Assembly: GCF_029277445.1 (NCBI RefSeq) | Contig: NZ_CP119566.1 | Coordinates: 1,271,001-1,335,000 of the forward strand | Source: Pararhizobium qamdonense | GTDB taxonomy: Bacteria; Pseudomonadota; Alphaproteobacteria; Rhizobiales; Rhizobiaceae | DNA: 64,000 nt | Reading direction: 5' to 3' | Shown here: positions 17,580 through 27,252 of the stretch, one piece after another | Numbering within the stretch: the first letter of the stretch is position 1 | How the letters are laid out: each line of letters opens with the position of its first letter | Translations under genes and position numbers: made by a program | The notes under the pieces: generated by a model | What the model saw: only the letters and a program-made list of their open reading frames with translations | What the model was told of the DNA's origin: nothing | Databases searched by the model: none

Positions 17580-20192
17580 TCAGCCGTCGGCGTCAACAGC
17601 CTTCAGCATGGCCTTTGTCAGGCTCTGTTTCCAGTCCTTGGCGTCCGCCCAGGGGTCTTTGCCGCTTTCCAGGCGCTCCAGAATATCGGGGATATGAAAG
17701 CCGTTCGCAGCCTCAAGTTCGTCCAGTTCGTCCCAGCTTACGGGCGTGGCGACCGGGCCGTTGGCGCGGGCGCGCACCGAATAGGGGGCAACCGCAGTGG
17801 AGCCGCGCTCGTTGCGCAGCCAGTCGATGAAGATGCGGCCCTTGCGCTTGGCCTTCGACATGGTGGCGATGTAATGATCGGGATCATTATCGGCGATCCT
17901 CGCTGAAAGGCCCTTGGCGAAGGCCTTGGCATCAGCCCATGGTGCGCGGCGGGATAGCGGCACGATGACATGGATGCCCTTGCCGCCGGAGACCATGGCC
18001 ACCGACTTCAAGCCAATCTCTTCCAGCGCGCTTTTAAGCGACACCGCCGCCTGCTTGACGGTTTCGAACGTGACGCTCGGATCCGGGTCGAGGTCGAAGA
18101 CAAGCCGGTCGGCGGCGTCGAGCTTGTCGATGGTCGATCCCCAGATATGCAGCTCGATCGTGCCCATCTGCACGGCGGCGACCAGGCCTTTGGCATCATT
18201 GACGTAGAGATAATTGGCCATATCCCCGTCGGACTCCTCGATCGGGACCTGATGGATCTCGTCGGGAAAGCCGTCGCCGGCATGTTTCTGGTAGAAACAC
18301 TGATGATCCGGCCCCTGCGGGCAGCGCAGGATCGATGCGGGATGATTGGCGGCGAAGGGCAACATGCGATCGGCAATCACGCCGTAGTACCGCGCAAGGT
18401 CGATCTTGGTGATATCCGGATCGGAAAACAGCAGCCGGTCGGCATGGGTGATACGGATGCCGAGCACATCGCCGTCGGCATCCTTTTGCCTGCGTGTGGG
18501 GCGCTTCTTCTCCGCTGCCGGCTCGGTCTTCGCCTCGGTTTTGGTCTGCGCAGGCTTGGGTGCTGGTTTCTTCGTCTCTGGCGTCACGGCAGAAGCCTCC
18601 TTGTCCTCGCGCAGGCCCTGAAAGGCCCCATGACGGATATGACCGTCATCGGTAAATTCGGCGAAATCTACTTCGGCGACAAGCTCCGGCGTCAGCCAGA
18701 CCGCATCACGGGCGATTTCGTTCGGCACTGTATCAAAGGGCGACGTCTTGCGCTTGAGCTTGGAGAAGCGGCTGGCGAAATCCGCCATGGTGTCCTCATC
18801 GAAGCCGGTGCCGACGCGGCCCTGATAGACGAACTTGTCGCCTTCATAGGCGCCAACCAGGAGCGAGGCGAAGGCGCGGCCGCGTTTGTCGGACGGCGAA
18901 TAGCCGCCGATGACGAATTCCTGCCGTCTCGTGCATTTGATCTTCAGCCAGCTGCCCACGCGTCCTTCGCGGTAGGGGGCATCGGCCTTCTTGGCGATGA
19001 TGCCTTCCTGGCCCGCCTTGCACATGGCCTGAAACACCTTTTCGCCATTGCCGCGCACGTGCTCGCTATACTGGATCGCCCGGCTTGTTCCCAGCGTGTC
19101 CAAAAGAGTTCTCAGCGCCTCCTTGCGCTCGATCAGCGGCGCCTTGCGCAAATCCTTGCCATTCAGGTGCAGCAGGTCAAAACCATAAAACCGGGTTTCG
19201 CCTCCCGTCTTGATCGCCTTCTGCAGGGCGGAGAATTTCGAGCCTTCCTGCGAGGCGGCGACCGCTTCTCCATCGATCAAGGCCGTGTCGCAATCCAGTT
19301 GCGCAAAACCGTTGGCAATGTCTGGAAATTTTTCGGTCCAGTCGAGACCCGTGCGCGTGAAGCAGGTGACGCCCTGTTTGCCGATGGAGACCAGCAAACG
19401 GTAGCCGTCGAACTTGGCTTCATTCAGCCAGTCGCCGCCGGCCGGTGCGTCGGCGGTGAGGGTTGCAAGTTGCGGCTTAACGAAGGCGGGCGCTTTGCCG
19501 GAGCGTTTTCGCTCGCCCTGAGGGTCGGGTTTTTCTTCGGCAATCGCGCCTGCCTTGACGTTTGCGGCGGCACTTTTGTCCGATTCCCAGATGTGGGCCT
19601 TCTTTTCGCCCTCGCCGGAGGCGATCTCTTCCATCGAACGTCCGGTTTTCACACTGGTCAGGTTTTCGGTCAGAATGCTTTCGCCGTCCTCGCCGGTGTC
19701 CTCGTCATGCTCCTTGATCAGCAGCCAGTTTTCGCGCTTTTCGCCATTGCGCGGTTTCATCCGCACCAGCGTCCAGCCGCCATGCATGCGCTGACCGTGG
19801 ATGTGGAATTTCAGTTTGCCTTCCTTCAGGCCCTCGTCGGGGTCATTGTCCGGCTCCCACCAGCCGGTATCCCACAGCATCACCGTTCCGCCGCCATATT
19901 GCTTCTTCGGGATCGTCCCCTCGAAATCGCCATAAGCCATGGGATGATCTTCGGTGCGCACGGCAAGCCGCTTGTCTTCCGGATTGATGCTTGGCCCCCG
20001 CGTCACCGCCCAGCTTTTCAAAACACCTTTCCATTCCAGCCGGAAATCATAGTGCAACCGGGTGGCATCGTGCTTCTGCACCAGGAAAAGCTTGCCAGCC
20101 TTGGCGGTTTTCGCCGCGCCCTTCGGCTCCGCAGTTTTTGAGAAGTCGCGCTTGCGGTTATATTCGGACAGCTGATCGTGATGCTCGGCCAT
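17580..20192 (-). CDS. ligD: ATP-dependent DNA ligase LigD (three-domain)
   Basis: 870 residues, the full bacterial NHEJ ligase. Order of domains: 3'-phosphoesterase (about 35-150; LFLVQKHDATRLHYDFRLE), ATP-dependent ligase (about 235-540; NEAKFDGYRLL with the adenylated Lys, then IDGEAV and EGIIAKK), and archaeal-primase-like polymerase (about 580-865; VFDLDPDPSV with the catalytic acids, then SGGKGIHV and SVRARANGPVATPVSW). The linkers are lysine/glutamate rich. It repairs double-strand breaks with Ku, whose gene is just upstream on the same strand. It converges on ybgC with a 2-base gap. Confidence 0.96.
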   Translation of the reverse strand: MAEHHDQLSEYNRKRDFSKTAEPKGAAKTAKAGKLFLVQKHDATRLHYDFRLEWKGVLKSWAVTRGPSINPEDKRLAVRTEDHPMAYGDFEGTIPKKQYGGGTVMLWDTGWWEPDNDPDEGLKEGKLKFHIHGQRMHGGWTLVRMKPRNGEKRENWLLIKEHDEDTGEDGESILTENLTSVKTGRSMEEIASGEGEKKAHIWESDKSAAANVKAGAIAEEKPDPQGERKRSGKAPAFVKPQLATLTADAPAGGDWLNEAKFDGYRLLVSIGKQGVTCFTRTGLDWTEKFPDIANGFAQLDCDTALIDGEAVAASQEGSKFSALQKAIKTGGETRFYGFDLLHLNGKDLRKAPLIERKEALRTLLDTLGTSRAIQYSEHVRGNGEKVFQAMCKAGQEGIIAKKADAPYREGRVGSWLKIKCTRRQEFVIGGYSPSDKRGRAFASLLVGAYEGDKFVYQGRVGTGFDEDTMADFASRFSKLKRKTSPFDTVPNEIARDAVWLTPELVAEVDFAEFTDDGHIRHGAFQGLREDKEASAVTPETKKPAPKPAQTKTEAKTEPAAEKKRPTRRQKDADGDVLGIRITHADRLLFSDPDITKIDLARYYGVIADRMLPFAANHPASILRCPQGPDHQCFYQKHAGDGFPDEIHQVPIEESDGDMANYLYVNDAKGLVAAVQMGTIELHIWGSTIDKLDAADRLVFDLDPDPSVTFETVKQAAVSLKSALEEIGLKSVAMVSGGKGIHVIVPLSRRAPWADAKAFAKGLSARIADNDPDHYIATMSKAKRKGRIFIDWLRNERGSTAVAPYSVRARANGPVATPVSWDELDELEAANGFHIPDILERLESGKDPWADAKDWKQSLTKAMLKAVDADG

Positions 20193-20201
20193 GGCGGTGC
20201 C

Positions 20202-21074
20202 TCAGGCGGATTTTTTCTTAGGGGTGGCGGCTTTCTTCGGGGGCGCTTTCTTGGGTGCGGCCTTGGTGCCCGAAGCCTTCTCGCCGCCGCCCTCAAGGCT
20301 CTTCTTCAATGCCGACATCAGATCGACGACGTTATCGCCGCGTTTGCCGGTGTCTTCCTCGTCATCGACTTCGATCTTCGCCTTCTTGCCCTTGAGCTTC
20401 CGTTGAACAAGATCCTTCAGCGCGGTCGAATAATTGTCCTTGAAGGTGGTGGCATCGAAGGGAGCCGTCTTCTTGTTGATCAATGCTGTTGCGACCTCAA
20501 GCAGGTCGTCGTCGGAGGTCTTGCCGGACAGGCCGTGAAACATCGGATCGGCCTTGCGCAGTTCGTCGGCATAGTGAAGCGTCTCCAGGAGAAGACCGTC
20601 ACCGCAGGGCTTGATGGCGGCGATATATTCGCGCCCGCGCAGCGTCAGTTGTCCAAGCCCCACCTTGCCGGATTTGCGCAGCGCATCGCGCACCATCCGA
20701 TAGGCATCCTCGGCCAGATCGTCGGAGGGAACGACGTAATAGGGCTTGTCATAGTAGATCGGCGAAATTTCGGAGGCATCGACGAACTGTACGAGTTCCA
20801 GCGTCTTCTTGGTCTCAAGTTTGACGGCGTCGATTTCCTCGGGCTCAAGCAGCACATATTTGCCGCTTTCATATTCGTAGCCCTTTACGATCTCGTCGGT
20901 ATCGACCGGTCCGATGCCATCGACAACCTTGTCATAGTGAACAGGCTTGCCGGAGGGCTCATGGATTTGACGGAAGGCAAAGCGTGCGCCGGTCTTGGTG
21001 GCGCTGAAGACTTCGACGGGGATGGAAACCAGGGAAAGGCGAAGCTGCCCTTTCCACAATGCACGCGATACCAT
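20202..21074 (-). CDS. ku: Ku DNA-end-binding protein
   Basis: 290 residues. The beta-barrel Ku core is evident (ALWKGQLRLSLVSIPVEVFSA, then YVLLEPEEID and the KPYYVVP segment), ending with a lysine/alanine/proline-rich tail (KKAPPKKAATPKKKS) typical of bacterial Ku and used for DNA threading and LigD contact. Ku binds broken ends as a homodimer. ligD begins 9 bases after its stop, so ku-ligD form one transcript. Rhizobia often hold several ku/ligD copies; this is one complete pair. Confidence 0.95.
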   Translation of the reverse strand: MVSRALWKGQLRLSLVSIPVEVFSATKTGARFAFRQIHEPSGKPVHYDKVVDGIGPVDTDEIVKGYEYESGKYVLLEPEEIDAVKLETKKTLELVQFVDASEISPIYYDKPYYVVPSDDLAEDAYRMVRDALRKSGKVGLGQLTLRGREYIAAIKPCGDGLLLETLHYADELRKADPMFHGLSGKTSDDDLLEVATALINKKTAPFDATTFKDNYSTALKDLVQRKLKGKKAKIEVDDEEDTGKRGDNVVDLMSALKKSLEGGGEKASGTKAAPKKAPPKKAATPKKKSA

Positions 21075-21116
21075 GTGTCCACCTTTTCCCTTAAACGGGG
21101 TCAGTCCGTACTCTGT

Positions 21117-21395
21117 TCAGTGCGGAATATTCTTTGCATCCGTGTCGCGTGCCAAAAGGCGTTCAAGGGCCGCCACATCTTCGCTGGTAATCACGGGAAC
21201 GGGGTCGGAGACCATGGCCTGCAAGACTTCCGGCGAGATCGCACTGTTCTCGATCGCCCATTCCAAAGCCTCGCGCGTCTCGCGCTCCGCCTTCAGCTGC
21301 GCATACAACGCAAGGATGAGACGATCGCGATGATCGAAATGCGCCGGCGGGGAGCGCTTGGACGGTTTTTTGGGCGTGATGGTGCTCATGGCCAT
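21117..21395 (-). CDS. Small hypothetical protein upstream of ku
   Basis: 92 residues (or 90 from the ATG at 21389), with a basic N terminus (TPKKPSKRSPPAHFDHRDR) and a helical middle (ILALYAQLKAERETREALEWAIE). I do not recognise a family. It lies 42 bases before ku on the same strand, so it may be the first gene of the ku-ligD transcript. No strong ribosome binding site is visible, so its reality is likely but not certain. Confidence 0.5.
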   Translation of the reverse strand: MAMSTITPKKPSKRSPPAHFDHRDRLILALYAQLKAERETREALEWAIENSAISPEVLQAMVSDPVPVITSEDVAALERLLARDTDAKNIPH

Positions 21396-21711
21396 CTAAC
21401 GCGGTGGGGTAGGGAATGTTCCGGATGCGCGTGTCCTGGAGGCAAGTCTTCGCCAAGATGTCACTGCAGTGCAGTATAGTAAGACTCTCTTAACCATAAT
21501 GATGTCTTAATGCCGATATTAGGGTTTTGTGCAGTGCACGTCATCCTTTCACCAAGATTGAACGCAAGAAGGCAGACAGGAAGCTTAAAGATCGGCATGA
21601 CGCTGGTTATCGGCGGCTGCCGGGTCAATTTTGCAACAATGACGTTTGAGCACCCTGGCTGTGAGCATGAGACTGCTCTTGCCGGGCGTTTGGATTCGGG
21701 GATTTGAGACT
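21396..21711. promoter_or_regulatory. Regulatory gap between the ku unit and tolQ
   Basis: No gene seen in this 316-base divergent gap. It holds a TTAACCAT (21490-21497), the sequence of an extended CtrA half-site, and a CTGCAGTGCAG palindrome just before it. The tolQ promoter must lie here; I cannot identify its -35/-10 with confidence. Confidence 0.4.
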
Positions 21712-22431
21712 ATGGAACAGGTTGGATTGGCTGCGGCAACGACAGACGTAACGCTGTGGTCGCTATTCATGGAGGCGGGCTTCGTGGTGAAGCTCGTCAT
21801 GCTGGGACTGATTGGCGCCTCGATCTGGACCTGGGCGATCGTTGTCGACAAGTCGCTGAAATTCGGCAAGGTGCGCCGCCAGCTGGATGCCTTTGAACAG
21901 GTGTTCTGGTCCGGTCAGTCGCTGGAAGAGCTTTACCGGACATTGTCCGACCGCACGACCTCGGGCATGGGAGCGATCTTCGTCTCGGCCATGCGCGAAT
22001 GGAAGAAGTCGTTTGAGCGCGGCGCCCGCTCGCCGATCGGCCTGCAGATGCGTATCGACCGCGCCATGGACGTGACGCTGTCGCGTGAGGCAGAAGCGCT
22101 GGAATCGCGGCTCGGGTCGCTCGCAACGATCGGTTCGGCCGGCCCGTTCGTTGGCCTGTTCGGGACCGTTGTCGGTATCATGACGTCGTTTCAGGCGATC
22201 GCGGGTTCGAAATCGACCAACCTTGCGGTCGTGGCTCCCGGTATTGCCGAGGCACTTCTGGCCACCGCAATCGGACTTCTCGCCGCTATCCCGGCGGTTA
22301 TCGCCTACAACAAGTTCTCCGCCGATGCCGGCAAGCTGACCGCTCGCATGGAAGGGTTCGCCGACGAATTCTCGGCCATTCTTTCGCGCCAGATCGATGA
22401 AAAGCTGCAGCCGCGCCAAGCGGCGCAGTGA
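21712..22431 (+). CDS. tolQ: Tol-Pal proton-channel protein TolQ
   Basis: 239 residues, MotA/TolQ/ExbB family. Three membrane segments: FVVKLVMLGLIGASIWTWAIVV near the N terminus, then two in the C-terminal half (LATIGSAGPFVGLFGTVVG and IAEALLATAIGLLAAIPAVIAYN). TolQ and TolR use the proton gradient to energise TolA for outer-membrane constriction in division. The start at 21712 gives the usual length. It heads the tolQRAB-pal cluster. Confidence 0.96.
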   Translation: MEQVGLAAATTDVTLWSLFMEAGFVVKLVMLGLIGASIWTWAIVVDKSLKFGKVRRQLDAFEQVFWSGQSLEELYRTLSDRTTSGMGAIFVSAMREWKKSFERGARSPIGLQMRIDRAMDVTLSREAEALESRLGSLATIGSAGPFVGLFGTVVGIMTSFQAIAGSKSTNLAVVAPGIAEALLATAIGLLAAIPAVIAYNKFSADAGKLTARMEGFADEFSAILSRQIDEKLQPRQAAQ

Positions 22432-22478
22432 CGGCCGCAGTGTCAAAAGCCTGAGCGGCACGAAGACGGAGATAGACC

Positions 22479-22940
22479 ATGGGTATGTCAGCAGCAGGTG
22501 GATCGAAGGGTGGCGGCCGGCGCCGTGGCGGCCGGAGTGGCCGCGGCGGCAAGGGCGTCATGAGCGAGATCAACGTGACGCCGTTCGTCGACGTCATGCT
22601 GGTTCTCCTGATCATCTTCATGGTTGCCGCCCCGATGATGACGGTCGGCGTGCCGATCGACCTGCCGGAAACGCAGGCAAAGGCCCTGAATGCCGAAACC
22701 CAGCCGATCACGATTTCGGTGAAGACCGACGGCCAGGTCTTCCTGCAGGAAACGCCGATCCCCGTCGAAGAGGTCGCGGCCAAGCTCGAGGCGATTGCCA
22801 CGACGGGCTATAGCGAGCGCATCTTCGTGCGTGGCGATGCGACAGCACCTTACGGCGTGATTGCTGATGTGATGGCGCGTATCCAGGAAGCCGGTTTCAA
22901 GAATATCGGTCTCGTCACCCAGCCGCAGAAGGGCCAGTAG
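22479..22940 (+). CDS. tolR: Tol-Pal protein TolR
   Basis: 153 residues, ExbD/TolR family. A glycine/arginine-rich cytoplasmic start (KGGGRRRGGRSGRGG) leads to MSEINVTPFVDVMLVLLIIF, the single membrane segment with the essential Asp. The rest is a periplasmic domain. ACGGAG precedes the ATG. It lies 47 bases after tolQ and 10 before tolA. Confidence 0.95.
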   Translation: MGMSAAGGSKGGGRRRGGRSGRGGKGVMSEINVTPFVDVMLVLLIIFMVAAPMMTVGVPIDLPETQAKALNAETQPITISVKTDGQVFLQETPIPVEEVAAKLEAIATTGYSERIFVRGDATAPYGVIADVMARIQEAGFKNIGLVTQPQKGQ

Positions 22941-22950
22941 AGCGCTTACG

Positions 22951-24018
22951 ATGAAGAGCAGTCTCATCACATCCGCTGTGCTGCATGGCCTGGTTCTGAC
23001 CTGGGCGCTGGTGTCGCTTGGCAGCCCCAAATCGTTCGAGGTCTCCAGCATGGAGTCCATTCCGGTCGATATGGTGTCTGTCGAAGAGCTGACCCAGCTG
23101 CAGATGGGAGACGAAAAGGCTCCGAAATCCGAAAAGCCTTCTCCCATTCCGACGAAAAAGCCTGCCGAAATCAACGATGGTGAAAATGTCGGCGATAACA
23201 GCGTCGATCTGAAAACACCGCCCAAACCGGAATCCAAGCCGATCGAGAAGGAATCGACCGGCGCGATCAAGGCTGAGGAAAAGCCGCTGCCGACACCGGA
23301 ACCGGTGAAGGAAGACACGCCGGAGGTGACGGAAGAAAAGCCGGCATCCGAGCCTGCGACCGAAGTGGCCGCCTTGCCGGAGCCCAAGCAGGAGGTTCAG
23401 CCGGACCCGAAGCCGGCAGAGACGCCAGCTGAGGAAAAGCCTGCGGAAAATCCGGATGCGGAAGCGCTGCCGGACAAGGTTCCGACGCCGATGACCAAGC
23501 CGAAGGTCGAACAGCCGGCGCAGACGGCCAAGACGCCCGATCGCAAGAACGAAGAAAACAAGACCGAAAAGAAGAAGACATCGACGGCCATGAAGTCGGA
23601 CTTCGACGCCGATCAGGTGGCAGCGCTTCTCAACAAGCAGGATTCGTCCGGCGGCGGCAAGAAGCGTTCCACCGAAACGGCTTCGCTCGGCGCGAAAAAA
23701 ACCACCGGCAATACGCTGTCCGCCAGCGAAATGGACGCGCTGCGGGGCCGGATCGAAAACAACTGGTCCGTCGTTGCGGGTATTTCCGGCGCCGAAGGTC
23801 TGACGATCACGGTGACGATGCAGCTCGACAAGAATGGCGGCATCGTCGGGCGGCCTGAAGTGGTTGCATCCGGCGGCACGGATGCGGCGCGGCGCACCTT
23901 CGAGGGCAGCGTGCGGCGGGCGATCATGAAGTCTGCGCCGTTCGATAACCTGCCTGCCGACAAATACGATTCTTGGAGCGAAGTGGTCGTTAATTTCGAT
24001 CCTAGCGCCATGCTTTAG
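22951..24018 (+). CDS. tolA: Cell-envelope protein TolA
   Basis: 355 residues. One N-terminal membrane helix ([20 protein letters not shown]), a long periplasmic arm rich in Pro, Glu and Lys (about residues 50-210, repeated [19 protein letters not shown] runs), and a TonB-like C-terminal domain ([17 protein letters not shown] through [12 protein letters not shown]). TolA links the TolQR motor to Pal and TolB. The low-complexity arm is normal for alphaproteobacterial TolA. Confidence 0.92.
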   Translation: MKSSLITSAVLHGLVLTWALVSLGSPKSFEVSSMESIPVDMVSVEELTQLQMGDEKAPKSEKPSPIPTKKPAEINDGENVGDNSVDLKTPPKPESKPIEKESTGAIKAEEKPLPTPEPVKEDTPEVTEEKPASEPATEVAALPEPKQEVQPDPKPAETPAEEKPAENPDAEALPDKVPTPMTKPKVEQPAQTAKTPDRKNEENKTEKKKTSTAMKSDFDADQVAALLNKQDSSGGGKKRSTETASLGAKKTTGNTLSASEMDALRGRIENNWSVVAGISGAEGLTITVTMQLDKNGGIVGRPEVVASGGTDAARRTFEGSVRRAIMKSAPFDNLPADKYDSWSEVVVNFDPSAML

Positions 24019-24056
24019 AACATCACACGAATGAATGGCTGAAAGGCTCCGTTACA

Positions 24057-25361
24057 ATGTTGAAACGCAACCCCTTCCGTTTTCTAATCGCGCTGGCGAC
24101 GATGGTCACCCTTGTGGTCGCACCCGCTCATGCGCGCGTGGAAATCAATATCAACAAGGGCAATGTCGAGCCTTTGCCAATCGCCGTCACTGACTTTCTG
24201 CAGGGTGAACTGGGCCAGAAGATTTCCGACGTGGTGGCCGCCGACCTGAAGCGCTCCGGCCTGTTTGCGCCGATCGCCAAGACGGCCTTCATCGAAAAAA
24301 TCACCAATCCGGATGCGGCTCCGCGTTTTGAGGACTGGAAGGTCATCAACGCGCAGGCGCTGGTCACCGGCCGCGTCACCCAGGAAGGCGACGGCCGCCT
24401 GAAGGCCGAGTTCCGTCTGTGGGACAGCTTTGCCGGCCAGCAGATGGCAGGCCAGCAGTTCTTCACCCAGCCGGAAAACTGGCGCCGTGTCGCTCATATC
24501 ATCGCCGATGCGATCTATGAGCAGATCACCGGTGAAAAGGGCTATTTCGATACACGTATCGTCTATGTCGCCGAAAGCGGCCCGAAGACGGCACGCAAGC
24601 GGCAGCTGGCCATCATGGACCAGGATGGCGCAAATGCGCGCGGCATCACCAATTCCAACGATATCGTGCTGACGCCGCGTTTTTCGCCGAACAAGCAGGA
24701 AATCACCTATATGTCGTTTGAAGGCAACGAGCCGCGCGTCTATCTGCTGCAGCTTGAAACCGGACAGCGCGAAGTGGTCGGCAATTTCCCCGGCATGACC
24801 TTTGCACCGCGCTTCTCGCCGGATGGCCAGCGGGTCATCATGAGCCTGCAGCAGGACGGCAACGCCAACATTTACACGATGGACCTGCGCTCGCGCACCA
24901 CGACGCGGCTGACCTCGACGGCAGCGATCGATACCTCGCCGTCCTATTCGCCGGATGGCAGCCAGATCGTGTTCGAAAGCGACCGGGGCGGCCGTCAGCA
25001 GCTTTATGTCATGAGCGCCGGTGGCGGCGGACAGAACCGCATCTCGTTTGGCGACGGCTCCTATTCCACACCGGTCTGGTCGCCACGCGGGGATCTGATC
25101 GCTTTCACCAAGCAGTCGGGCGGCAAGTTCTCGATCGGCGTGATGAAGCCGGATGGTTCGGGCGAACGCATCCTGACGACCGGCTTCCACAATGAAGGTC
25201 CGACCTGGGCCCCGAATGGCCGCGTCCTGATGTTCTTCCGCCAGAATGCCGGTGCCGGCGGCCCGCAGCTCTATTCGATCGATCTGACCGGCTATAACGA
25301 GCAGCTGGTTCAGACCAAGGGCTTCGCCTCCGACCCGGCCTGGTCGCCGCTTCTGGAATAG
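24057..25361 (+). CDS. tolB: Tol-Pal periplasmic protein TolB
   Basis: 434 residues. A signal peptide ([20 protein letters not shown]), an N-terminal domain starting [17 protein letters not shown], and a six-bladed propeller of WD40-like repeats seen as recurrent SPDG phrases ([45 protein letters not shown]). TolB binds Pal and the TolA C terminus. Length fits. It follows tolA by 38 bases. Confidence 0.96.
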   Translation: MLKRNPFRFLIALATMVTLVVAPAHARVEININKGNVEPLPIAVTDFLQGELGQKISDVVAADLKRSGLFAPIAKTAFIEKITNPDAAPRFEDWKVINAQALVTGRVTQEGDGRLKAEFRLWDSFAGQQMAGQQFFTQPENWRRVAHIIADAIYEQITGEKGYFDTRIVYVAESGPKTARKRQLAIMDQDGANARGITNSNDIVLTPRFSPNKQEITYMSFEGNEPRVYLLQLETGQREVVGNFPGMTFAPRFSPDGQRVIMSLQQDGNANIYTMDLRSRTTTRLTSTAAIDTSPSYSPDGSQIVFESDRGGRQQLYVMSAGGGGQNRISFGDGSYSTPVWSPRGDLIAFTKQSGGKFSIGVMKPDGSGERILTTGFHNEGPTWAPNGRVLMFFRQNAGAGGPQLYSIDLTGYNEQLVQTKGFASDPAWSPLLE

Positions 25362-25467
25362 CCTTCTCAAAGCATTGTGACGGTGCGGCGGGGAATATGG
25401 CAAATTTGCCGCTTTCTCGCCGCAAAGGACTGATCTAGCAAGCCCACAAGCCTATTTTGACAAACTG

Positions 25468-25475
25468 TTAACCAT
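25468..25475 (+). promoter_or_regulatory. CtrA half-site (TTAACCAT) before pal
   Basis: TTAACCAT in the tolB-pal gap, 78 bases before the pal start. The full CtrA box is TTAA-N7-TTAA; many proven sites in Caulobacter carry only one good half. pal is a reported CtrA target in other alphaproteobacteria. Site use here is inference. Confidence 0.4.
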
Positions 25476-25552
25476 ATTCGTTGAAATGGGATTAACCGCT
25501 TCCGGTTACAGTCTGGCAACCCTGAATTCCGACCATCCAAGGAGACCGGCCC

Positions 25553-26080
25553 ATGAGCCGCATTCACGCCCAGGCCGCAGGCCGCATGCAATCCCTCGCC
25601 CGCAACCCGATCATGATCGCTCTCTTTGCCAGCCTGGCTCTCGCCGCCTGCGCCAAGAAGCCGATGAACAGCGCCGGCGATCTTGGCCTTGGTGCCAACT
25701 CCGCAGCGACCCCGGGCTCGGCCCAGGACTTCACCGTCAATGTCGGCGACCGCATCTTCTTCGATACGGACTCCACCTCGATCCGTGCAGACGCTCAGGC
25801 AACGCTTGATCGCCAGGCTCAGTGGCTGGCCAAGTACCCGAACTACGCCATCACGGTCGAAGGTCATGCCGACGAACGCGGCACCCGCGAATACAACCTG
25901 GCGCTCGGCGCACGCCGTGCGGCTTCGACCAAGGAATACCTCTCCTCGCGTGGTATCTCGGCCTCGAAGATCCGCACGATCTCCTACGGCAAGGAAAAGC
26001 CGGTCGCTGTCTGCGACGACATTTCCTGCTGGTCGCAGAACCGCCGCGCCGTCACGGTTCTCGGTGGCGCCGGCATGTAA
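25553..26080 (+). CDS. pal: Peptidoglycan-associated lipoprotein Pal
   Basis: 175 residues. A lipoprotein signal with lipobox LALAAC (Cys at about residue 33), a short linker, and an OmpA-like peptidoglycan-binding domain: VNVGDRIFFDTDSTSIRADA, TVEGHADERGTREYNLALG (diaminopimelate-binding Asp and Arg) and SYGKEKPVAVC. Pal anchors the outer membrane to the cell wall and follows the Tol motor to the septum. A terminator follows. Confidence 0.96.
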   Translation: MSRIHAQAAGRMQSLARNPIMIALFASLALAACAKKPMNSAGDLGLGANSAATPGSAQDFTVNVGDRIFFDTDSTSIRADAQATLDRQAQWLAKYPNYAITVEGHADERGTREYNLALGARRAASTKEYLSSRGISASKIRTISYGKEKPVAVCDDISCWSQNRRAVTVLGGAGM

Positions 26081-26110
26081 TTGCCGACAGCCGGACGATC
26101 TCAATTGCAA

Positions 26111-26142
26111 AGGGCCGCGTGTTTTTCACGCGGCCCTTTTTT
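26111..26142 (+). terminator. Terminator after pal
   Basis: AGGGCCGCGTG (26111-26121) and CACGCGGCCCT (26127-26137) form a perfect 11-bp stem with a T5 loop followed by T5. It ends the tol-pal transcript; the convergent hydrolase gene stops three bases later. Confidence 0.93.
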
Positions 26143-26144
26143 CG

Positions 26145-26990
26145 TTATGCGGCTGCGCCATGCGCCGCGATGGCGCCGATGATCTGCGGCCAGTCGTTCC
26201 TGTGCAGCTCATGGCCACCACCCTCGATCCGCTCCAGTTTCGCGCCCGCGACGGCGTTTGCCAAAGCCTCGCCATGGGCGAGCGGAAAGATCGGGTCCGA
26301 GGTTCCATGAATGACGAGGAGGGGGACATGCAGGTCTGCTGCGGCCAGTTGCTTTTTATCGTCGCCGCCTTCCACCAGGAAGTGGTTGGTGGCGTTTGCA
26401 AACGAGCGGGCACGGTCCATGTCGTGCTCGATTAGTTGAAGTGCAGCGGCTTCGTCATGCGGATGGGCGGTGCTTGCTATCATGCGAACGTCGCGCATCA
26501 TGAAACCGGTGACGCTTTCGCGGTCGGTCCAGTCAAGCGTCTCGGCTGTGGCCGCATGTGCGTTATACGCATCGGTAAAACCTGGCAGGCCGTCAATTCC
26601 AAGCGGGCTCGAACTTATGATTGTGAGCGTCCGGACGCGGGCCCGATGGGACAGTGCAACGCGCTGGGCGACGAAGCCGCCCATCGACATGCCGATGATA
26701 TCTGCGGTTTTGATCCCGTAACCGTCGAGAATTGCGACGGCATCCTGCGCCATGTCTGAAAGCGTATAACCGGGCTTTCCAAGCGGGTCGATCGTGGACA
26801 GGCCCGTATCGCGATTGTCATAGCGGATGACGAAATGTCCGCGCGCGGCAAGTTGCTCGCAGAACTCCTCCGGCCACCACAGCATCGAGGCCATCGCCCC
26901 CATGATCAAAAGCAGGGCGGGGTCGATGGGATGGCCGAATGTTTCAGTGGCAATCTCCACCTCGCCGCGCCTGATCGTCAAAACTGCCAT
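26145..26990 (-). CDS. Alpha/beta hydrolase
   Basis: 281 residues. The nucleophile elbow is GMSMGG (near residue 100), the oxyanion region GAMASMLWWPEEF, the acid in VIHGTSDPIFP, and the His in GGGHELH, giving a complete Ser-Asp-His triad. RYDNRDTGLSTI before the elbow is typical of the aclacinomycin-methylesterase-like hydrolases. Substrate is unknown. It stands alone between pal and cpoB and converges on the pal terminator. Confidence 0.88.
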   Translation of the reverse strand: MAVLTIRRGEVEIATETFGHPIDPALLLIMGAMASMLWWPEEFCEQLAARGHFVIRYDNRDTGLSTIDPLGKPGYTLSDMAQDAVAILDGYGIKTADIIGMSMGGFVAQRVALSHRARVRTLTIISSSPLGIDGLPGFTDAYNAHAATAETLDWTDRESVTGFMMRDVRMIASTAHPHDEAAALQLIEHDMDRARSFANATNHFLVEGGDDKKQLAAADLHVPLLVIHGTSDPIFPLAHGEALANAVAGAKLERIEGGGHELHRNDWPQIIGAIAAHGAAA

Positions 26991-27252
26991 ATCCCGCCCT
27001 CCAGATTGCGAAATGAAACTAGTTGCATATTGAATTCAGTTTTTGGTTTTGGCAAGAGGACTTTGGTCAGTGTGGTGGTTTCAATCGACGCGCGGCAGAA
27101 AGCTTGGACATTCGGGCTGCTCTTTCTTTTTTGTCACACTTTGACCGAACTCCGTTGCTTTTTGAGGCCAATTGGAAAACTGTGCGGAAATCATCCATCG
27201 ACCGATTTGAACCGGTTCGGGTGAGAGTGGATAGATAAACAGGACACATGAC

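Noticed and set aside
17970..20141. A 723-codon open frame on the plus strand antisense to ligD
   Set aside because: It mirrors the codon pattern of ligD, has no recognisable domain and no ribosome site. The GC-rich third positions of ligD keep the opposite frame open.
20178..21479. A 433-codon open frame opposite ku
   Set aside because: A shadow of ku and the small gene before it; no domain seen.
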